A stretch of DNA of 64,000 nucleotides from Druceiella hillmani. Taxonomy: Eukaryota > Arthropoda > Insecta > Lepidoptera > Hepialidae. Below are positions 36,861-47,965 of the stretch, one piece after another (position 1 is the stretch's first letter; each line of letters starts with the position of its first letter). Under the pieces are notes generated by a model. That model did not search any database. It had not been told where the DNA came from and saw only the letters and a list, made by a program, of their open reading frames with translations. The DNA lies in contig JAYKKI010000060.1 of assembly GCA_039881145.1 (NCBI GenBank), positions 5,952,501-6,016,500 on the forward strand, given 5' to 3'. The position numbers and the translations under genes were made by a program.

Positions 36861-39800
36861 AAGGCTAATAAAATTTTGTTATATCAAGTTGGTTCTACTA
36901 AATTATTTATTCATACTTTCCAATATATGGCGTACATAAGTCTATGTTTCTTTGTCGCTGAAATATGCATTGCAGTGAATGGTGATATGATGCAGCATTG
37001 TAAATAGAGCATTACATAAAACTTATTTAAATATGGAGCAATATTATTGATTTTTTTAATATGTCAATCTACCATTGAAACTATGAATTTCTTTTTACAT
37101 AATATTTAGCCATAATTTTAGGAACAATATTTTATTGAATTTTTTTTAACAACTTGTTAAAAAAATCAAAGAAAGAAATTTGTGTTTGTTTATTTTCATG
37201 AAAATAATAAGAGTTTTAAAAAAGAAGAGTTTCAATTGTGATATTTATTTTTATAACTACTTTTAATTATCTATAACTTTTGGAAAATGTGTTTTATAAT
37301 AATTGTACAATTCTTTTAATGTGTTTTTTTATTTTTTCGTGATACAATAAGTGCTTTCTAAAACTCATAAGAAATTATTATAATAACTATATTAATGTCA
37401 GGTTTTTAGATTAGAAATTTGAAAAAGGTTGTATTTGCATACGACTAGTGTGGAAAATACCAAGAAAAAGAACACAGTTGAAAATGATTGGAGATACTAT
37501 ATTATTTTTGGAAATTACGCAAAATCGTAATGTTCTTACTGATGTTTGTGGTAACTGCAAAGTAAAGATCTGCAAGGAAAGATAAATTGATATATCTGCT
37601 AATAATCATATCAAAAAATTAATTTGAATTTCATCTAATATACTGATTAATGTCAAAAATCCTAAAATCCCTTATATTGTAATAAAATAGATACTTCATT
37701 AATGTTACGTCTAATATACATTTATATTTAATTATTTATATAGTGTTGACATCTAGTGTACATAATTTTCAAATCTAGTACATTTATGGGTTATTGACAT
37801 CTAATGTGTAAGTGAGCAAGCACGTTGTATATATGATAAGGACAAACAGGAAGTTAGATGAAACAGGAAGTGTACTTTGAAGATCAACTACTTCAAAATG
37901 GCTAAATATTGAAGATAAAATGCAGTTCTGTTATAAAATATTATTATCTGACTAAATTGTGTACATCAGGCTATGAAAAAAAGGAATATGAATTTAAACT
38001 AACAGTAAACAGTATCCTTCATTTCAACTTGAAACAAGCTTAAATTAATCTTAAGTGGCAAATATAGGAATTTTAAAGAACTATATGGACATAAATATTA
38101 TTTTATTTCTTTTAATACTAAAAATATGCCCGTAATTCCATGAAAATTCACACAAGTTTATATTAAATAAAAGATCTATATTCTAGAATGAAATATTTAC
38201 GACAAAGATATTTAAATATAGGTTGTGTTGAAGATAAAAATGTCTTGAACATATAATCATTAAAGGTGATGAACTTGTGTTATCAGTAAAACGAACTTAA
38301 AAATGCAATAAATTGTTTTGCAGATGAATGTAATCTAATATCATTTGATGAAGCGAGAGATATTGATTTTTTTCCAAAAACAGATATTTCACGGCCTATC
38401 CATAAAAAAAGATAGTGAAAAAAGATACATTATGAAATATACATTCTACAAAATAATATATTCTACAGCGTCCATATATTCTATAAAAAGAAAAAACCAT
38501 GTGTGCAATTCACAGGTGGTAGAAGTGAAACCTTCAAAAATTTAAAATTTTAATTTTTAAGTTTAATATCAATTTTTAATTTTGATAAAAACTAAAATAA
38601 TTAGGAAAGTTTTTATAATTAATAATATGTAAATAAAATTGACAAATTTCATCTAATTTTATAATTAAATTAAATTAATCTCTTATTTAATTTTTATTAT
38701 AAAAATGATGAAGAATTTTATTATAAAAATGATGAAAAAACTCTACAAACGTATAATACATACACGTATACAAAACACCACGGTTGTGTGATGCCTTTTC
38801 TCAAGCATTTTACTACGCATGCGGGCATAAACACATATTAACACACGTACAACGCTGAGACCCAAGCAAACTCTCGCTATGCCTTGATAAACACGAGTGG
38901 AGGGGGTACGAAACTTCCCCTTCCCCTTCCCGTTGGTGTCATTTTATCTCTTGAGGAGCCGAGCAGTCAATATTTCATTTGACTTGAAGACTTCTTTTGT
39001 CAAAGTAGGATTTGTAGATATTAATGAATGAACGTATATGCAAGGTTCTGATGCCAAACTTTGTCAAACGCCTGACAAAACATCAAAAATATTGTAAGAA
39101 ACCAAATGGCACCAGTAAACTCTATTAAAAATTAAGAAACTCATAAATTTTTTATCTTCTTCTACTTGCATGCGACGACAAGATAACTACACACAAAAAT
39201 GCATTTATGGATTTAAATAAATCTCATTGTTAACAGTTATCAGTTATTAATCATACTTTGCATACTTTGATAAAAGTGACAGTATTAAATAAATTACCAC
39301 GCTATTTACTGTGATAACACCAATTACATAATTTCTTTTTATTTTTATTTACGAGTTTGGCTTTGATATCTAATTAGCAAAATTAATATAGTCAACTTTC
39401 AAGTTAAAATTACATCATCGGTAATCATAGGAGTATAGACTAATATTTGCCAATCCGGCAACAATATGTTCAATTAGAATTTGTCTAAAATGATTAACGA
39501 ATTAATTAAGATTTTAACGACATATAAGTCATGTCTGGCTTTCCGTCTGTCACAGCCAGTTTTCTCAGAATTCATGCAATGTAGAAACTTGAAATTTGGC
39601 ATAGTTGTGCATATTATTAACCCATATATTTGGCACCAGTTAACTTTTTAAAATATTCATGTAAGAGTTAAAGAAGGGGTTAATCAATTACTCTATTTTT
39701 TTGTAATTTTAAATCATTTGCAGTAAATAGCATTTGAAAGGGCATAAGGAATACGAAAATGTTTTTCATCATTTTAAATTGCATATTTAAAACAATATTG

Positions 39801-39920
39801 AAAAAATTTGTAAAAATAGAGCATGTCCTCTATTTCTGAAATTACTGTACGAAAAATCCCTGATCTTATAATTTTTGGAACATTTACACTGTTTTTACGA
39901 TTTTTCTATAAATCATATAA
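36861..39920. other. AT-rich non-coding stretch
   Basis: A roughly 40-bp block near 37049-37088 (ATGTCAATCTACCATTGAAA region) recurs at the right edge of the window, 63961-64000. The 38850-38960 part is locally less AT-rich, with a CCCCTTCCCCTTCCC tract. No gene is supported. Confidence 0.4.
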
Positions 39921-39929
39921 AATTGAATA

Positions 39930-40140
39930 AAAACTAAATCTCTCTCACAGTTCTGGGGCCTCTGTGTTAGCTTTTGTTGCACTTGAGGTAGATTATGTGT
40001 ACAAATTAAAATTGTTAAAATTTTTTATTAAATTATGTATTAACATGTAAAAGTGAAACTTTATTTAATGAAAGCTGCATGGTCCATTATCATTATTGCT
40101 TTTGAGGAAAAATAGCTGTAAATTTAGAATTTCAGGAAGA
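39930..40140. repeat. Dispersed repeat pair, copy 1
   Basis: Shares ordered blocks with 41085-41335: AAATCTCTC, GTTCTGG(G/A)GCCTC, AGCTTTTGTTGC, CATTATTGCTTTTGAG and AGAATTTCAGG. Confidence 0.8.
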
Positions 40141-40221
40141 GGGGAAGAGAATAGAAAAACTCCATAAAAATATTAAGTTTTTTGGAGTTTTTTTTTTCTC
40201 CAACAGCTGATCCCCATACTT

Positions 40222-40566
40222 CGTTTCGAACAGTAAACAAGAAATACAAAGTTGATCCTTTTGTAATAGAACATATATACCAGTACGTATATGTGAATGT
40301 TTGAACATTATTCGCATGCAACACCTGATTTACAATTCGTTTCGAACAGCAAATAAGAAATACAAAGTTGATCCTTTTGTAATAGAACATATATACGAGT
40401 ACGTATATGTGAATGTTTGAACATTATTCGCATGCAACACCTGATTTACAATTCGTTTCGAACAGCAAACAAGAAATACAAAGTTGATCCTTTTGTAATA
40501 GAACATATATACGAGTATGTATATGTGAATGTTTGAACATTATTCGCGTGCAACACCTGATTTACA
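40222..40566. repeat. 116-bp tandem repeat, three copies
   Basis: CGTTTCGAACAG starts at 40222, 40338 and 40454, followed each time by AGAAATACAAAGTTGATCC and TGAACATTATTCGC(A/G)TGCAA. The ORFs on the - strand come from this repeat. Confidence 0.92.
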
Positions 40567-41084
40567 ATTTTCTTATAATTTTTCAACATTTCCTCGGAAA
40601 ACTATATTACTTTCTATAGAAAACAGTATAACAACCATTAGATTTACCTCTAATTCTTCATAAGATGTACCTCTACTTCTCTTTTACTGTAACAGTAGCA
40701 TGTTGCAAATTATGATCAATGGCTTTTACTTTTATATTTGTATTTTCAATTCTTTTCATACAACGTAACACCTATAATTTTCTGAGTCTCCGAGTTTAAT
40801 GTTCACCAAACCATGAATTTAAGTATTTTAAATTCCATATAGAATTTCAAAACTTCAATTTTACAAAAATTGTTTCTTTCTCACGAAACAAGGAAAAACA
40901 AAAAAGAGATTTATTATTTCCACTCTAGTTAAATTATGGTGCAAAACTCTTAATTTGACAATAATTTTTCTTTTAATAATCTTACCTTTTTAATTCTGTA
41001 ATTGCTCAATATAGGTACTATACTTAGCTTCCTGATTTAGTAGTGATATGCTATAATTAAAATAAAATTATGATATGCTATAAT

Positions 41085-41335
41085 TAAAATGAAATAAAAA
41101 CCAAATCTCTCCCATTGTTCTGGAGCCTCCTCTAGCTTTTGTTGCCTTTGGGGTAGAATAAGTAACCAATTTAAAATTGTTCAAATGATTTATTAATCAT
41201 CTATTGTAAAGATTAGAATTAATCTTGGTAAAATTCAAACTTTGTTTAATGTGGGAAACGCTGTTCGGTCCATATCATCATTATTGCTTTTGAGAAAAAA
41301 TAGTGGTAAATTCAGAATTTCAGGCAGAGAGTACC
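41085..41335. repeat. Dispersed repeat pair, copy 2
   Basis: Diverged second copy of 39930-40140, lying immediately downstream (in - strand sense) of the orphan transporter exon. Confidence 0.8.
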
Positions 41336-41624
41336 AGTTTTTAGGAGTTTTTGAAATAATTTGAGTTACATTTGTAATAAGTGTTTTAAAAAACATTGTA
41401 AAATTTCTTTCTGACTAAAAAGGGCATACAGAAATTTAGACTTGTTGAAATCACAACTAATATTGTACATATTTTGATAAAATAACACAAGTTTTTATCA
41501 GTGAAAAAAAAATGTTTTTTGTAAATTTAAATTAACAAATGTATTAAAGTTTAAAATAATATGAAATTTAAAACTCATATTAAAGAAAATACACAAAAGC
41601 ATTTAGATTACATTTATATTAGTT

Positions 41625-41825
41625 TTTCCTTTTGTTGGAAGAAGTATAAGGTCGCAACCAGAAAATATGAAGAATACGCTATGAATCCCAATTCCATTAT
41701 ATAGAATAGTCGTAGGACAATAAAACTCAATAAGACTGTGACGGTCATTTGGAATATTGTTATATCAATCCTGCTTTCGGGCATCATAAGTTCGCCTATT
41801 AATGCATATGTTAGCAGACCAATGC
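41625..41825 (-). pseudogene. Orphan last exon of a third Tret1-like transporter
   Basis: In reverse complement it reads GIGLLTYALIGELM, then SFIVLRLFYIM, and later FFQQKEKLI with a stop. It is homologous to the terminal exon of genes A and B. The splice acceptor is damaged (TATTTGAG|GC where the others have TATTTCAG). Frame disruptions occur in the middle, and about 28 bp around the LPETKGK signature are deleted. It keeps the GIGxLTYALIGEL text that gene B has lost, while its middle (CTTATTGAGTTTTA) is closest to gene B. This suggests a copy older than gene B's own changes. No further exons were found to its right. Confidence 0.85.
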
Positions 41826-41924
41826 CTCAAATATTACATTATATGTTATTTATTCTGTAATTATTATTGTGTTGCCCTTATAACCTTGTCACTATGTAGA
41901 AACAGGTGAAACACTGCCTATTGG

Positions 41925-42022
41925 CCACAGTATTTTATAAATGGTCTGTCGAAATCAATAAATTATATGTCCATTTGGACACAGAATTTTATAAATGGTC
42001 TGTCGAAATTAATAAATTATAA
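41925..42022. repeat. Short tandem duplication, about 54 bp, two copies
   Basis: Two adjacent copies share TTTTATAAATGGTCTGTCG and AATAAATTATA. Confidence 0.85.
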
Positions 42023-42124
42023 TGTATTTCCTTTTTTAACGTTAACTTATGTAAAATTTTTAGTGTATTGAGAATGTTAGGGGGGCAGAATTTTTCATAA
42101 AAAATTTAATACTATTATTAATGT

Positions 42125-43303
<1,179 letters not shown>

Positions 43304-43329
43304 TTAATCATATTTCCCTCCTTTTGCTT

Positions 43330-43960
43330 CACCATTGTTAGTGCTTAATGACATTCTCAATCCCCATACATACTTATTAAACTACCTACTAATTATATCT
43401 TAGTATGTCTTTATATATATTTGTACATATTTACTTACATATCTACATATATCTCAGTTGCTTCAAGTTTCCTATGTCCTTATTAATATTTATCTACCAA
43501 TTTATTTTGTTATTCTGGCTCACGCTGAGAGAAATCAATTAAGTTTACTCCTCATCACTTAAGTGTTCCCGTCACCACCTTCTGGCTTCATCATCAGGTC
43601 TTGAAAACCACATGTGACCAAAGGACTTGACAGGCAAGTCAAATTTGAAAATCCACACCTCACCATTGAGTAGTTCCTATTAGCATCTGCCGACCACAAC
43701 TTCTAATGAAAAGAGAAATGAGCGCAAAAGTCATTAATCTGCTTTTCATTATTGAGCCTATCATAGCCTTCTGGTTCCATCATAAGACCCTAGTCACTAT
43801 TTGTGACCAATAGACGTCTCAAGATAATTATAACGATTCCAAAGTTGATAAATATATTATTTGTCATTGAGAAGTTTTGTCACCTCCTTTCAACTCCATC
43901 ATTAGGTCTTGGATATCTGTGATAATAGTAATTATATAGATATTTCAAATTAATTGATAC
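43330..43960. repeat. Dispersed repeat of about 600 bp, copy 2 (first copy 30330-30990)
   Basis: See the copy at 30.33 kb. The same blocks in the same order include CCACACCTCACCATTGAG and CACCACCTTCTGGCTTCATC. It ends shortly before the hAT element. Confidence 0.75.
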
Positions 43961-45599
43961 TCGGTATCAAATTGTTCGAAGTTTATGCAGACGTAATACA
44001 TTATCTTGCCTTTTTGAACAAAACATAACCATGAAAACAGTGACGTAACGTCACAATGTGGGGCCCTTGGCAAATTTTTAGACTCAAAGAATCAAACTCG
44101 TCGTTATTTTTGTTATAGATACTTTTAGTATGTTGTAAACCTCACTTATCAATCCACGTCCGTACAATCAGGTAGAATTATAACAAAAGGAATATGTGCT
44201 GCAATAATATATTTTAGAATTCATTTTCATTATTACAGTCATAAAAGGAAAGACTTACCAAAAATTAAAATTGTTTTTTTCAGGTCTTCCATTCGGCAAA
44301 ATGTCAATTACTTCATCAAAGTCCAATTTTTGGGACAAAGAATATTCAATTGACAGTATTGCTAAATTGTGCAACCTTTCTTGTCCCATGGAATTCCTTA
44401 AACATGTTTTTCTTTCATTTTAATTTTGAGAGTGATGACGAGTTCCTTTAAAGAAGTAAATTTTTCTATATCATGTCTAAATATAGATCGAAATCTGAGA
44501 ATTTCTTTTATGAAACTATTTCATTCATACCAACGAAGCTAAATATCAACTGATTTATGACGACGTCTAATACACCGTAAAACACGTTCACTCAAAACAA
44601 ACTTGCAAGGTCTTGCAAACGCTCATCTTCACAAATTTCACCGAAATAGCATTTCATCTTTCTTTGGCGAGTTTTGAAAAATTCAAGAGTTATGCTCCAT
44701 TCTTTTGCTACGCTACAGTTTTTAAGTCCTCAAATTTATGATGATACTTTTTAATATCTTCCAAACGTACTTCTAAACGCCTCGATGCTTGAAGATTACG
44801 TCAAATGTGTGTAAAACTTTGCAATGGAAAACCAGTAAAATAATAAAATCATACTTTTCAAGCCTCTTCTTTTGTGTTATATCTTCATTTTACTCATCTA
44901 CTTCATAGCATAGTTTTATTAGCGCTTTTTGAACTTCTGCACACCGGGTTTTAGCATCATATCGTCCTGACCACGCGCTGGATTCATTTTTTTTAATATT
45001 ACTATATTATGCAAGGTTCATCTTGTGCACCAGAAATGAAACTTGACAAAATATTCCACCTTTTAATGCTATTGCCAAAAATATGTAAGCTTGTTGAACA
45101 GTTTCAAAAAACGTTTGCATCTCTAACATATTTGTTACAGCATCATTAACTATTAGATTTAAATTGTGAGGAGCACAATGCACATACACTGCATTTGACT
45201 CAAAATTTTCGATAAGTTTTTGAACTCCACCATAAATACCTTTCAAGATATTAGGACTCTCATATCCTTGTTCACGACATTTTCTGTGTGGAATGTGTTT
45301 TTTCCGATTTTATAATCTAGTTCGACATAGCTAAGGCAATCTGATCCATTACTACATGGAAACCTAAAAATGACTCTATGATAACGAGAGATTTTGTTTT
45401 TATATTGTCATCATTTTCAATTAAACAGTAAAGACAGAGTTCACAGAATTGGTCTATTTTAGATATATCTTGAGTTGTATCAAAATATAATTAAAATGGT
45501 GCATCCACTATTTTTTTATTAATACAGATTCAATTTCTTGCAAAAGAAAAATAATAAGCTGATTTTGTACTTTTGGACTTAAATATTTCATTTGGCTTT

Positions 45600-45905
45600 T
45601 TGGTTTATTTAACAACAATAACAGGATCATATTTCGCTAATAGTTCGACTATATTTAGACAATTGCCACTTGGTTCGTTGGTGTCTACTTTTACTGTATG
45701 TCCATGGCAAGCTAAATTACTTATTTAAACAAAGTTTCTTCAAAGAATCTTTAAAATTCAAAGGCTCTTTGATGAAACTTTGACCCTTTCAATAAGTAAA
45801 TTAGCTTTCTGTGGACATACAGAAAAAACAGACAGCAATGAAGCAAGTGGTCATTATCTAAATATTATTGAGCTATTAATAAAATATGATCCTGTCATCG
45901 TCATA
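45600..45905. repeat. Inverted duplication inside the hAT transposase
   Basis: The - strand at 45610-45720 reads ACHGHTVKVDTNEPSG and LLAKYDPVIV. The + strand at 45780-45905 reads AFCGHTEKTDSNEASG and LLIKYDPVIV. The two are diverged copies of the same transposase segment facing away from each other around about 45750. The + copy ends at the SINE. Confidence 0.82.
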
Positions 45906-45917
45906 GTGCGTTGGATT

Positions 45918-46098
45918 CATCACAAGGCATATGGCCTTTGGCGGCACGGTGAACCACGGGGATCCGGGTTCGATTCCCAACCGCTTCATGAGCGGGGCTG
46001 GACTGGTGTTCTGATTAGCTGTAAGAGATTGCGTTCGTAGCAATAAGTCCACCATATGTATCGATTAGAAACATTGAAGTAAATAAATAAATAAATGA
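45918..46098 (+). mobile_element. tRNA-derived SINE, copy 1 (best preserved)
   Basis: The head contains an A-box-like TGGCCTTTGGCGGCACGG (about 45932-45949) and a good B box, GGTTCGATTCC (45967-45977). The tRNA-unrelated body follows with GGGGCTGGACT and TAAGAGATTGCGTTCGTAGC, then an (AAAT)n tail to 46098. It lacks a tRNA cloverleaf and acceptor stem, so it is a retroposon and not a tRNA gene. It is inserted between two parts of the hAT transposase relic. Confidence 0.85.
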
Positions 46099-47339
46099 GA
46101 TTCAGTACTTGACGCCAAAAAGATTTATCTTCTTAAGTATGGTCTCTTGTTGTTTGTCTAGAGTATCATGTATCCACCTCTGTTCATATACGAGACACGA
46201 ATGTAAATGCATTTTATAGGTTTCATGTTTTTCTAAAGCCTCCACAATATGCTTCTAGTCACTATTTTCGTCAATCCAAATATTTTTTAATTGTTTTGAT
46301 GATATGAATAACCAGTATGGCTCACAATACACCTTTTGAAACAATACTGAATAACACAACCACTTACTTTCTAATTTAATGCCAGATTTAGAAATAATGT
46401 ATTTAGAAATAAGTATTTCTCTCAAAACAATCTGTTGTCACGCTCTTTTAAAAAACGCGCTTTTGGTTTACAGTGTCGTTTTCAACCATCATTTTTTCAA
46501 AATGACCCTTATCAGTAACGTAACACGAATTTGTTATTTGTTCCAGATCAAATAACTACACTTCATTTTGATTTAGTGTATTTCTGGTATGTGGTTGATC
46601 TGGAAAACCCTATGATCATTTGTTTTAATACTACTACTTTCAGTCACATTAATATTTTTGCTATTGCCCGACTGTCCATTTGACACTTCATCGAAATCAT
46701 TATTCTTAAAGAACTCACCTATTTTTGGCAGCTTTTTATTTTTTTCGTCAACTTCTTTCTTTGTCATTGCATTTTTCACTACCACTCAGAAACTTTCTCA
46801 GACATTTGGTTTAATTACATATCTGAATAACCAAATTACCAAAAGTACTACAACAAAATGTAAAATATACAGGAGAAAATAATAGTTTGAAAAAACTATA
46901 ATGACATTAATTTTAAATTACTCGTTACATTCAATTAAAATGTGCTGTATAGGTTTTACATATTTCAGATGGAGAATACGAAAAAGAAAGAGCGAAGGGA
47001 AACCCCTTGCTCTATAACCAAATGTTGCCAGATTCTAGCCGCTAACCAGGAAAAATCCTTTTGTACGAATGTGTTCATATATTTGATAATGTAGTTTAAC
47101 TTTTGGTGATACTTTACTTGAACTTATACTTTATGGTTTCATGCATCACAAATAATAAAGTATATGAAAACCTGAATTGACCTTAAATGTATTAAAATAA
47201 TTTTTTAAAATATAAAATTAAGGGTCAGGGCACGCGGGGCCTTCTCAAACTCGGAGCTTCTGGCATTTTACCCTATTGTTACGCCACTGCATGAAAACTT
47301 CCAAGTTATACACCACTGCATGAAAACTTCCAAGTTATG

Positions 47340-47590
47340 GCTAAATATTATCTTAAAAATACATATAAGTCAAATAGGAAATCTCTTGCTTTTTTTAAGA
47401 GAGTTCCACTTTTTTGAAAGCTCTGGATAATTTTTGTTGTATTTGTAATAAGCTTTTTAAAGATCTATAGAAGCTCCAAGACTCTTTTAATATTGCTTTC
47501 TGAGACTAAAAGACGTAAAATGAAATCGAGGCTTTCTGAACCTACATTGGATTTTATGCTTGTTGTAATAAAATAAAAGTGGTATTTTCA
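47340..47590. repeat. 3' flanking repeat of gene B, related to 31.0 and 41.34 kb
   Basis: Blocks such as CTAAAAGACGTAAAATGAAA and GGATTTTATGCTTGTTGTAA correspond to diverged text at 31200-31350 and, more weakly, 41340-41500. Its position next to both the real exon (47.70 kb) and the orphan exon (41.63 kb) fits a duplicated 3' region. Confidence 0.6.
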
Positions 47591-47699
47591 GTAAACAAAT
47601 GTTTCATAAGCTACAAAATAACACATATATAAAAATTTACAAAATAATGCAGTTTGTCAGATTAAAATAAACACACATACACATATTCTAAGATTTCGT

Positions 47700-47965
47700 T
47701 TACATTAGTTTCATCCGAATTTCTTCTACAGTCTTTCCTTTAGTTTCAGGTAAAATGAATATAGTAATCAGTAGAAGTATGAGGCAACAACAGGAACAAA
47801 TGAAGAACACGGTGTAGATCCCCATTGCATCAGATATGACACTGAATAGACGAAGTATGGTAAAACTCAATAAGGCCTGTATGGTCGTCTGGAGTGTCGA
47901 TATAGTAGTCCTGTTTTCGGGAGTCATAAGCTCGTTTATTGCTGCACTTGTTAGAGGACTAATGG
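47700..47965 (-). CDS. Gene B, terminal coding exon
   Basis: Acceptor ATATTTCAG. Encodes SISPLTSAAINELMTPE (where gene A has [17 protein letters not shown]) and [17 protein letters not shown], then TAA at 47702-47700. Confidence 0.9.

Larger units (their letters stand above)
44280..46785 (-). pseudogene. ZMYM1-like hAT transposase, degenerate
   Basis: Reading the - strand, pieces appear in the expected order. The start is at 46785 with KLPKIGEFFKNN. Next come WLFISSKQLKNIW and EKHETYKMHLHSC...TLDKQQE (TTF-type region), then FWRQVLNL at the SINE junction. After the insertion follow ACHGHTVKVDTNE...LLAKYDPVIV, FDTTQDISKIDQ, SFLGFHVVMDQI and VHCAPHNLNLIVNDAV (45007-45246). The last few hundred codons are strongly frameshifted, with traces of the C-terminal hAT dimerisation region. 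Many stops and frameshifts make it non-functional. Such proteins are often labelled zinc finger MYM-type protein 1-like. Confidence 0.85.
44038..47289 (-). mobile_element. hAT DNA transposon with 8-bp target duplication
   Basis: The left end is CAGTGACGTAAC (44038-44049). The right end reads CAGTGGCGTAAC in reverse complement (47278-47289). Both are flanked by the same 8-mer CATGAAAA (44030-44037 and 47290-47297), the target-duplication length of hAT elements. Short GGGGCCC-like text lies inside each end. The 3.25-kb interior contains a decayed ZMYM1/hAT-type transposase on the - strand, a nested inverted fragment and a SINE. The right flank with the target copy is itself duplicated in tandem just outside (47290-47345). 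Confidence 0.88.

Noticed and set aside
40124..40390. 88-codon ORF on the - strand
   Set aside because: It is generated by the 116-bp tandem repeat; overlapping ORFs in other frames are equally open.
45780..46040. 86-codon ORF on the + strand as a gene
   Set aside because: Its first half is an inverted fragment of the hAT transposase and its second half is the SINE head.
45918..46098. tRNA gene suggested by the B box GGTTCGATTCC
   Set aside because: No cloverleaf or acceptor stem can be drawn. The sequence has a tRNA-unrelated body and simple tail, and there are two further diverged copies, so it is a SINE.
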